A DNA stretch of 64,000 bases from Branchiostoma lanceolatum. Lineage: Eukaryota > Chordata > Leptocardii > Amphioxiformes > Branchiostomatidae. The first letter of the stretch is position 1. Every line of letters starts with the position of its first letter. The DNA is taken from NCBI RefSeq assembly GCF_035083965.1, contig NC_089731.1, positions 4,193,001 to 4,257,000 of the forward strand, given 5' to 3'. Below the pieces are notes generated by a model that saw only the letters and a list, made by a program, of their open reading frames with translations, was not told where the DNA came from and ran no database searches. Below are positions 47,701 to 59,700 of the stretch, piece by piece. The position numbers were made by a program, and so were the translations under genes.

Positions 47701-50700
47701 CGGGCGCACTTTTCCATCCGGGATCCAGGCGCGGGACACCGTCTTTCCGAAAAAGACGACATGGTAGCGTACCTGTTGGTAGCAATGTATCAAATTAGCA
47801 CTTCGGACCAAAAACAAATTATATAGGACATGTACATACAACTGATCTCGGTTAAAACTATAAAAGCAGTGGTCTGAGATTTGGGGGTGTGACTATAGGT
47901 CACAAACAAGATGATACAGTTTTCAGCGGATAACATTTTCAGCGAACTGATGTCTCACAAGTGTGTCTGTACTCCGTCCACACTGACCAGTGCCCGCAAA
48001 GTGCCCTTTAAGGGATTACTCTTACCACATCAATCTGTGTCCTTGGTTCTTGCCTTCTTGCCTGTTTTAGAGCAAATGTCTAAAAATCACTCCCTTATAA
48101 AACTGTGTGCACTCACAGAGGCATAAGTTTCATTTCTTTTCCTTCTTTTTATCACAATCCAATTTAAAAAAAATATCTATCTGCAAATGAATTAAACTCA
48201 TCTCCATAAAATCATCATGGCAATTAGCACATATACAAATGTAGGTCACAATGTTTTGAACTGTGTAAATTAATATATACATAAATGTAGAAACTCTGCA
48301 ATTGTTACACCAGGTCCTTAATCATTTTTGGATTGAATGTTTTGAATGTGACTAGTACCTCAGCAAAATTTTTATATGATAAGCCTTTTGGCTGCCAGGC
48401 CAGGAGGCATTGTGTTGTTGTTTCAGCACCTTGGAGGAAGCTAAAATGTACCAATATTGTGTGTGAAAGTTGAGGGCACTTTTTTACAAGAAAATTCAAT
48501 TTCACACTGTCTTTGTTTTGCCAGAAAAATACAGGCTAGCAAGACCATTAAACTGCATTCTGGAACAAACTCTGAAGCCTGGGGGGCACTTCCTCCATTG
48601 GGTAGAGAGAAATAATGAGACTAGGAGAGACCACCAGAGGAGAGAACTAATGAAACTTTTCAATCTCCGACAGTCGACCCAGATTGCTATTTTTAATCCC
48701 CTGAAGACGTCAGGATGTTTCGTAGAATGACTATTGGGTTCTTGCAAAGATTTATAATTCAACAGACTTCCAGGAAATTTGTCTGCTCAACAACCCTCCT
48801 GTCGAGGACTGAATCATGAACCCACCTGTCTTCCTTTCAGTATTCAATGTATCATTGACATATACACTGCACACAGTACATGTAGCCTACACAAGTTAAT
48901 TCTAGCTCCAGATTTACGTCAGTCTAGAAAGGGGAATCACACATTATACATACATGTAGACAATGATTTTGAAGCAGCGCCACATACTTAATGTGTTTTA
49001 GTTAGTTTGGCACACCGCGGGGTTGTGACGTATGTTTGTCCACCATCATGGCTCCGTAAGAGTTTGATGTTCTAATAAACGCCCAGCACCAGTGTTATGC
49101 ACCATACTGCCTGTCTAGAGTTGTCAGTCGTGTTATATTTAAGCAGATTGAAGCCACATATATAAAATAAAAAATTATAGATCTCCACTGATATATGCTC
49201 ATCTTTCAAACAATGGTGGTGGGAATCCTTTACCGTGCTCAGAGAATATTTCCTCTAATACGGGACCAAAAGCTTAACCTCCTTTGACCTCTGAAGAACA
49301 ATCTGATCTCTGCATGACTACTGCAGCACCTTCAAGTGATAAACGCCAGCAAGTCGGTCAGAGAGAACTAATGACACTTTTCAATCTCCATCAGTCGTCC
49401 CAGACTGGTATTTGAAGATGTCAGGACGTTCCATAGAATATGTCATTGAAGGGTTGGAAACGTTTAAAATTCAACAGACTTTCAAGAAATTTGTCTGCTG
49501 AATGACCTTCAGTCTCCTTGGCTGGACTGAATCACGTATGCACCCCTCTTTCTTTCAATATTCAATGTATCATTGCACACATGTAGCCTAAAAAATTTCT
49601 TCTAGCTTCAAAATAAAGTCAGTCTAGAAAGAGTCATCACACATATACTCACTGACAGGTAGATTTCGAAGCAGAATGCTAACAACATTAAAAGGCAAAA
49701 TACTTCTTTGATAGATCCCCCCTTTTGTTTTAAATAAGGGGGATCCATGTAGGGAGAAGCTAAAGTGATATGCGGAAGTTTTTTGTACCATGTCATATGG
49801 AAATACCAAGAAAATACATTGGTGTGGCCTAAGGCTACAATGTCCCAAATTCAAATTTGGCTATCAAAAGTACAACAGATCGGAATAGTGGCAGGGTTGG
49901 ACCAGTCCATTGGCCCGATTGCCCGGGGCAAGTGACCAGGCCAGTGTGATTTTTCAAAAGGTGGGTACAATTTTTTTTTTTTTCATGAAAAAACATAAGG
50001 ATTTCCTTGCTGCAAGTAAAAGAACATAGAAATAGTGGTCATTTAAAAATGTTGGGCTGGTGAAAAGTTGGTTCGGGCCAGTAGATTTTTTTACGTTGAA
50101 TCTTTAAAACCTTGTTCAACACTAGGTGGTGGTACTAGAATGGTGGTGCTCTGAGAGACAACCTGACCTTTGATTACTTCCGCAGTCCCTTCAAGTAAGT
50201 CAGGGATTTCAAGATTCAATTTTGAGATTCAATCGAGAACCACCATGTGGGCGAGAAGTGGGAACAATAACCTGTCTTGCCACAGGCACACAAGACATGT
50301 CATCTATGTCATCAGGATGCCCTGTCCTCTCATCCATAGGGAAACACACGTGCACAACGATGATTATTCAGGTAGCTCTGTTGAAAGAGATTCACCGTAT
50401 GGTATACAGATCAGTCGTCAAGATGCTGCCAAGCCAGGCAATGCTCTTCTTGCTTCTGGTGTCTCTTGTGGACAAAGCTGCTTCACAGTGCCCCAACAGC
50501 TGTCATCCCAACAATCCTAGACTTGTGCATGGTGTGGTGTTTGTCTGTCACTGTCCAGATGACCATGGGAAGGAGAATCCCTGCAGCTGGATTGGACATG
50601 GAGGGACTGTGCACAGCTTCGAGATATGTCTTGACGCCATACCCACTGGCTTCTACAAAGAAACTCGAGTAATTTACATCGAGCATCTCCGCTCCTCTAC

Positions 50701-53700
50701 GCTCGTAGAGCGGTCTTTCCCAAACATCTCAAGCCTTCAACATCTAAAGATCCAAATGTCTAACATTTCCACAATCCAGCCTGGGGCTTTCATTGGCCTA
50801 CCACTGTTAGAGAGGCTCTACCTTGATGACAACAGACTCTCCAGTTTGGGTAAGTTGAAAAGGGTTCTACAAAAGTTAATGCAGTTTTCTGTCCTCGAGC
50901 ATTATTGCCAATAGTGGTAAAAGGATTTTGTCTGATACTTATTAGGAAGACAACACTCTTACAACTGAGTCTGACAAAATTAATGTTTTTCACATGTCTC
51001 TAAGGAATAGCCAACATTAATTTCAAGGTTTGCTTGGTTAATCTTTTTTTCTGACCTAATTACACAAACCTTTTCTATACTGTTTCTGTTTTTTATGTTC
51101 TCAACATACTATGGTCATGATTTTTAGGTGTCAGATACTATGAGATAGCTTTTGGGCTTGGGAAGAAGTGGCATAGTACATGTTGGTTTGGTCCTCAATT
51201 GTACCTTTTTTCTAGAACTGCAGCCATGTTTTGGGGAGACTTTTGAAGATAGCTCTAGAAGGGATAACTGGTAATTTGGCATGCAGATAGACTAAGTGAA
51301 ATAAATTATCATTAGATGCTCATTATGTTAATTAGGACTTAATTTGCATGATGAATGAGGAAACTTTATAATTCCACCGTTACACGACAGGACTTTAATA
51401 TACGATCATACTCATCACATAATAAATAACTTTGGAGAGTAGAACATAAATTGATAATAGTCATCAAGGTGCAAAGTAGGACCTAATTTGCATTATGAAC
51501 ATTATGCATATATAATAAGTTTCCATAATGCTTACTATAAGAATTTTTTTAAATTTAAATAATACCGAGCCTTGATTCAGGCCAAGCCACAGACGAATCT
51601 GCAAGCTGAAATGTAAAACAAACAAAAAACTTGACTAATTTATTAGTACACAATGACACTCAAGCCAAGCCACAGACAAATCTGAAGGGCTGATATGTAG
51701 AATGGACAAAAAAAAAACCCTCCAGTAATTCAATGGTACAACAGTGATCGTCGATTCAGGCCAAGGCCAAGGCCCAGTCAAATCTGCAGGGTGAAATGTA
51801 GAATGAAAAAAAAAAGTTTTAGATTACTAATTTATAGGTACACAGCGAACCTTAATTCACGCCAAACTGCAGACAAATCAGGCAGGCTGAAATTTAGAAT
51901 GAAAAAAACTCTACTAGATCATCAGTACACAGTGAATCTAAATTCACGCCAAACCACAGACATATCAGGCAGGCTGACATATAAATTAGAGTGAAAAAAA
52001 AAAGACTAATTTTTTAGTACACAGTCTCAACTCAAGCCAAGCCACAGAAAAATATGCAGGGCTAAAATGTAAAAAAAATAATAATACTAGCAAATCAACT
52101 AAGAATAAGAATGCACCCCTTCTTTGAATATTTCGAACTGGATGAATTAAAAGTTATGGTATTTCTTCTCTTTTGCTTGGGTAATTTTGCTTAAATCAAA
52201 GACTTCTACATAATGTCCTTGACTATATTCATGATAATGCTCTGGTTTTCTATTGTGTCTCAGCAAGCTTGTGAATAACCTGCTATATGATAGTGTTTAC
52301 AAAGTAAAAAAAAATTCAAATTCGGGGCTGTAGCGGATGTACAATTTGTTCATAGAAGAGATGTTGTACGTGAAAAAAATATGCATAGTTTTGCATCCTT
52401 CCAAGAACTGACCTTGCTCTATTGCGTGGATAAGGGCATATGTGATTTTCCCACTGTCTTCTGTGAGATAATTGCTGCCGCAAAATGTATTGTTTACATT
52501 AACCTTCTCCCTGCTGCCTAGTGGATATTGGGTACCAAACGGCTACTTTAGAGTGCTAATATAACAGTTATGCAGTTTGTTGAAAAGGAACCCATTTTTT
52601 GGGTTCCGTTAATGGAGCAATAATAGCACCAGTTTCAGCACCAGGGACAGCAGACCATCTTTTGGATTTTTAAAAGTTTAAAAAGTGCATGTACTTTACT
52701 TTAATCGAGAAATGATGGTACATGTACATAGGTGTGGTAAATGATGAGGTGAAGTTGAACATCGTTTTGTCATGGTTTACGCAAATCAGGGTGCATAACA
52801 AGTGAGGAAATGACTGTTGGCAAGTCTAGTTGAACTTCTTTTTTGTTTACTCCCAGGACCTGATGCTTTTCTTGGGCTTGACAGATTAAAACAGTTGTTC
52901 CTAACCAGGAACATGATTTCAGCCATATCGAAGCACGCCTTCTGTGGCCTCCCTTTCCTCACCACACTGCAATTGTCCCAGAACCACCTGACTTCTCTGC
53001 CCATCGACGCACTTCTGCAGCCTAAAGCATTGATACTGGCCAATCTGACACAAAATGCCATCACTACCGTCTACAGCAATGTTCTGCTTCTCAAACAACA
53101 CAAGGGTTTGAAACTTGTGATGCAAGAAAACAAGATGAAATGCGACCGGAATCTTATGTGGTTCATCTGCAACCTACCGACCCTAGACCAGATTCACGAT
53201 CGATTCTTCCTGAAGTGTGCTTCTCCTGAGGATCTCTATGGAACTCTCCTCAGCAGTATGACCAGCAACCCGGTTGCCTGCCAGACCAGTATGGACAGCC
53301 CACGACAAACAAACAACAAATCATCCAAGCCAACTGCTACTGCAAATGGATTCAACGAAGTATCTACTGCTACTGCAAAGACTCAAGTAGTAGATCTTCA
53401 AACTGCCACCACACGTTTGTCCAACGAGACCAGTTTCACTGAGGACTACACAAATGAAATGATGTCAGTCTCTCATCATACCACTGTCACTAAGATGAAC
53501 TATATCATCATGCTTGGGGGAGTCCAGATCATCAAAGCAGATGGCAGTAGCATGCAAATTTTGAGCATTGCTGTTGTTGCGCCGATGCTTTTGTTGTTGG
53601 CACTAGCAGCTGCCTTCTTCATCTACAAAAGTTGTCATGGTACAGGTTTAGACCGTCATGGCATACCAATTGGATCAGATGACGAAGAATCAGCAGAAAA

Positions 53701-56700
53701 CCCCAAAGTTGAGCCATATGCAGTGATCTATGCTGACATGGCTGAACTACAAGAAGCCAACTCAACCACAGGGAGACAGCCCATCCCTACATGTGACCAG
53801 ACATCAGAAGACATCCAGCCATATGCAGTGAGCGAAGGCTCGAGACCACAGCTTCAGCCTCATGCAGTGACCTCCTGCAGTGACGATTCTAGGCAGAACA
53901 CAAGCTACAAAATAGAGCCGTACGCAACAGGCTACCCTGACCTCCCACAAGCTGCAGAAATCCACGCCAAGGTAGATCTTGCGCAACTGGAAAACAGCAC
54001 TGACCAACCGGCTCCAGACATCAACCAACCAGTCATCCACACTAAAGACTCTGACCAGTCACTGCCAAAGAATGCCCCCATACAGCCAAAATGTGAGGAC
54101 GAAGAAGCCAAAGACGGCAACCAACCAAGTGTCGGGACAACAAACCAGAGCCCACAGCTTCAGCCTCATCCAGTGACCTTCAGCCATGATGACCAACAGG
54201 AACCTGCCATCAAACAACCACTCACTCAATCACACACACAATCACTTACAGGCGATGTCGACCAACACCCAACAATTGAGAATGAGGAAGCAGAAAAAGG
54301 CAATCTGTCAACGAGAGATGGCAAGGGTCCTTACGGAATGGAAGACGAAAATGAGATTCCAAGCAAACATGGGATGCTGTACAAGAGTGGCTCACAGCCC
54401 AATGGTTTGGAAGAGCACGGCACATCTCATGTCCTGTACAACCAAGCTCATGGACAGCCTGAGAGTAAGGACAGCACATCTCATGTCCTGTACAACCCAG
54501 CTCACCAACAGCCTGAGAGTGAGGACAGCACACCTCATGTCCTGTACAACCCAGCTCATGGACAGCACAAGAGTGAGGACAGCACATCTCATGTCCTGTA
54601 CAACCCAGCTCATGGACAGCCTGAGAGTGAGGACAGCACATCTCATGTCCTGTACAACCCAGCTCATGGACAGCCTGAGAGTAAGGACAGCACATCTCAT
54701 GTCCTGTACAACCCAGCTCATGGACAGCCTGAGAGTGAGGACAGCACATCTCATGTACTGTACAACCCAGCTCATTGACAGCACGAGAGTAAGGACAGAA
54801 CATCTCATGTCCAATACAACCCAGCTCATGGACAGCCTGAGAGTGAGGACAGCACATCTCATGTACTGTACAACCCAGCTCATGGACAGCCCAAATGTCC
54901 AACAAGCAAACCCACAGTGCTGTATGGAGAAGACCTGATGGACACTGCACCTGCCCATGAGCAGCTGGCGACATTGTCAAGTCTGGGTTGTTAGGAGACA
55001 AATTTGTAAGGATTTTGAACAAATTGAAGATCTCTTAATATACAATCATATAAAGGTTTGGACTTGAGTCCCTTTCTACATGTGAATTAATGATACTTTT
55101 AATTTTAAGACTTAAAATTTGATATCATCAAAATGACTTTCATGATGCAACCTTTCCAAATATATCTGTTCAAAAAGTCAGTTTTAATTTTTAACCAGAG
55201 GGCATGCAGAGAATAAGTGCTCAATGAGTCATTTCTCACTATACAAAGCAGTTTCAACAGAAGTCAACTGCAAGATTCAAATTTCAAATGCGCAGAAAAC
55301 AAGCTAACTTCCAGCAGGAGAACAGGTTTTTTATATTGCCTGATGCAGAAAAACAACTACCACAAAACAACAGTTTTTTCTAGCTATATCTGCCTGAGGG
55401 GGTCAAGCCAGTGCTCTGAGATTAAACTGGCCACAAATATCCTGAACTGCCCAAGGCAGAATAAAATCAACCTCTCCCTAGACTTATTTCCTGACAATAT
55501 GTGGCACTTCTGATCAGCAACCCCACGTCACTTAATTACCAGTATTCATTAAAAAGGAAACATATAGAAACATGTATCTAGGCAATCAGGAAACTGTGCA
55601 AATTTTGTAATGACATGATGAAACATACAAACAGGCAATTGCATCAGACTCATTCATTGGAAAATACACATTTCATATTCAGCAGGCGACTGTATGCAGG
55701 TGAAGCACATTCAACTGTCAAAATGTTGCAAAGCAGAGCAGTGGTCTTTCTACTGCTGATGTCAAAACATCTACTGTTGGTCCCTGTAGCAGCTCAACAG
55801 TGCCCAGACCGCTGTCATGTTTGTTCAAATTTCTTATCATGTAGATGTCCAAATGAAAGTGGTACAGAGTCACCCTGCAGCTGGGTTGGACATGGAGGAA
55901 CCATATACAATCTTCCTGTGTGCCTTGCCTCCATACCAACTGGCTTCAACAAAGAACTTCTAGCACTCTACATCAAGCATCTCCGCTCTTCTACACTCCA
56001 CGAACAGTCTTTCGCAAGCTTTGGACTTTCACGGCTTTCTTCCCTGAATATTTACAGGTCAAACGTTTCCACGATACAGCCAGGGGCTTTCCAAGGCTTA
56101 CCACTGGTCAAAGCGCTCTACCTTGTCGACAATCGAATCTCCAGTATAGGTAAGTTGATATCAATTTCGACACTTATCACCAATGAATATTGAATTTGTA
56201 AAGCTGTATTCTTTCTTCCGAAAATAATTTCATCAGGTTGGTAGAATATAGGATATTGGTTGATTCTTTTTACACAACCAGGTAATCTCACCTGCTGACG
56301 TTTCACGGCTACTTATAGCGGTGAGAAGCAGTACTCCAGTCAGAAGCTCTGAAGAAGGTGTCTGACAGACACCGAAACGTCAGCAGGTGAGATTACCTGG
56401 TTGTGTAAAAAGAATCTCCTATATCCTGTATTCTTTCTATTAGTACAGATACCCAATAATTTCCGGGGACACATCAGGTTACCGGTAGTAAAGCATGGAG
56501 AGGATTACTGTTGGCCTTGTTTAGACTACATCATAGCATAATTGTACCTCCTGGAATAGAAATTTTATGCTTCAAGATATACATGTACCAACCCATAGCC
56601 TGGCACAGAAAGTGAGACAAGAAGTTGCTATGGAATTTCTTCATCAGAGTACTCAGTTTAATTGTTAATGGCTGGTTGTACCTTCATGATCTGCCTTTCC

Positions 56701-59700
56701 TTTGGACTTTGTTTCTCAGAGTAGAGTCAGATTCATTGTTTATGGCTGGTTGTACGAAGGAGGTTTTTGGTTGTACCTTCATAAACTGTTTTTGTTTTCC
56801 CTCAGGAACAGATGCTTTCCTTGGGCTTCAGAGACTGAGATTCTTGTGCCTTGACAAAAACATGATTTCTGTCGTACCGAAGCATGCATTTCGTGGCCTG
56901 CCTTTGCTTACCAGACTGTCCCTGTTCAGCAATGAACTGACTTCTTTGCCCCTTGAAGCGCTTCTTGAGCCTAAGGCATTGGCGAATGCAATCCTGACAG
57001 CAAATCACATAACCACTATCATGGATAGCGATATCTTGCGCTTGCAGCAAAACCAGCATTTACAGGTTTCAATAGAGGATAACAAGCTGCGATGTGACAC
57101 GCATCTAACATGCAACCTACCGCAGATGAACCAGATTTCTGATCGCGAGACACTTAAGTGTGCATCACCTGCCGACCTGTATGGACATCTCGTGAAGGAT
57201 GTCAGCTGCCAGCCTTATCATTACACGACCAGGCCACAAGACAACAGTCAGTATGACAGGACCATTCCCACTGAGGAATACGCAGAGTTGTCATCCACAA
57301 ATGACATGCCGGCCTCTCACTCTCAGCATACAACAGAGATTGACCATGTCATCATTCTACTTGGGGGAGACCCGATCAGCCACAAGAATAACAGCACCTA
57401 TATATTGGCCATGATCAGTGCTGTTGTTGTGCCCCTCCTCCTTGTGTGGGCAACAGTAGGTGCCCTCTACATCTACAAAAACAGTTGTGGCACATATCTA
57501 GACCATGATGGCCAACCTACTGGAACTGAAAATGAAACCACGTCCCCCGCAGAAAGCCAGCAAATGGAGCCGTATGCAGTGGTCTACCCTACATCTCCAG
57601 AAAACACGGCCCCCGCCAGAGAGGCCACCGCTGCTTCTGACCAGACCCCAGATACCATCCAGCCATATGCAGTGGCCTATGTTGATGTGACAGGGAAAGG
57701 GAAAAATGGCAAGCTTCCACCATATGCAACCACCCTTATTGATGATGATAATAACCAATCCCCAGACTGCAAGAATACCATTGAGCCATATGCAGGGACC
57801 AACGATGAAGACCCAGGACCACAGCTTCAGCCTCATGCAGTGACCCACGATGAAGACCCAGGACCACAGCTTCAGCCATATGCAGTGGCCTATGATGAAG
57901 ACCCAGGACCACAGCTACAGCCATACGCAGTGGCCTATGATGAAGACCCAGGACCACAGCTTCAACCTCATGCAGTGACCCACGATGAAGACTCAGGGCC
58001 ACAGCTACAGCCATATGCAGTGGCCTATGATGAAGACCCAGGACCACAGCTTCAGCCTCATGCAGTGACCCACGATGAAGACCCAGGACCACAGCTTCAG
58101 CCTCATGCAGTGACCCACGATGAAGACCCAGGACCACGTGCACAGCTTCAGCCATATGCAGTGGCCTATGATGAAGACCCAGGACCACAGCTACAGCCTC
58201 ATGCAGTGACCCACGATGAAGACCGAGGACCACAGCTTCAGCCATATGCAGTGGCCTATGATGAAGACCCAGGACCACAGCTACAGCCATATGCAGTGGC
58301 CTATGATGAAGACCCAGGACCACAGCTTCAGCCTCATGCAGTGACCCATGATAAAGACCCAGGACCACAGCTTCAGCCTCATGCAGTGACCCATGATAAA
58401 GACCCAGGACCACAGCTTCAGCCTCATGCAGTGACCCACGATGAAGACCCAGGACCACAGCTTCAGCCATATGCAGTGGCCTATGATGAAGACCCAGGAC
58501 CACAGCTTCAGCCATATGCAGTGACCCAAAATGAAGACCCAGGACCACAGCTTCAGCCATATGCAGTGGCCTATGATGAAGATCCAGGACCACAGCTACA
58601 GCCATATGCAGTGGCCTATGATGAAGATCCAGGACCACAGCTACAGCCTCATGCAGTGACCCACGATAAAGACCCAGGACCACAGCTTCAGCCTCATGCA
58701 GTGACCCACGATGAAGACCAGCTTCATCCTCACGCAGTGACCCACGATGAAGATCCAGAACCACAGCTTCAGCCATATGCAGTGACCCACGATGAAGAGC
58801 CAGGGTCATAGCTTCAGCCTCATGCAGTGACCCACGATGAAGACCCAGGGTCATAGCTTCAGCCTCATCCAGTGACCCATGATGAAGAGCCAGGGTCATA
58901 GCTTCAGCCTCATGCAGTGACCCACGATGAAGAGCCAGGGTCATAGCTTCAGCCTCATGCAGTGACCCACAATGAAGAGCCAGGGTCATAGCTTCAGCCT
59001 CATGCAGTGACCCATGATGAAGACCCAGGACCACAGCTTCAGCCTTACGCAGTGACCTGCATTAATCATCAAGAGCAAGATGATAACTACTAGATCCAGC
59101 CATATGCATACCGGACACCTGTTCTAAACTGCCTCAATTCTACAGACTGAGGTACATCCAGTAGTACATGTACCATCATTTGCAGGTGACATTTGAACTG
59201 TACAAAAACGTATAGCTCACTGACTTCATTTCAATCTTTGGACTTGAAATTAAGTCAGTATGCCAAAGGTTGCTTACAGGTCTCTGCTTGCTATCTGTCT
59301 CGTAGTATTCTTGGTCATCTGGGTCCTCTTCCACCATCCCTGGCCACCTGTTGGGCAACAGGACATGTAATTCTTAGCGATTTGTACTGTACTTTAATAA
59401 CATATATTCCCTAGGTAACAATGTTTCCCTGAGTTCAAAATACTAAATAATATCTACATAAAATGTACCAAAAATCAATAATTCACTTCTAAAGAATAAC
59501 TGTAACAGTTACACTAAAGACTCTATCAAAACATACCAGCTTACCAAGTTGATCCTGAATCAAATAACTTACAGCGTTTGGAAAACATTCCAACAGGACT
59601 CTATAGGCATAATAATTGAAATCTTCTAAATTGATACAAACTATAAAATCTAAAACTTGAATTTAAGTTCAGAATAGTTTGAAGTACTTGTAGATACCAT

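Noticed and set aside
54246-55022. Antisense and +2-frame reading frames over the receptor A tail
   Set aside because: Same cause: 54-bp periodic repeat. The receptor frame has a signal peptide, LRRs and membrane helix, while these have none.
57736-59034. Long antisense reading frame of about 430 codons
   Set aside because: It mirrors the 45-bp repeat of receptor B. A repeat period divisible by three keeps several frames open. No splice logic, signal or homology supports it.
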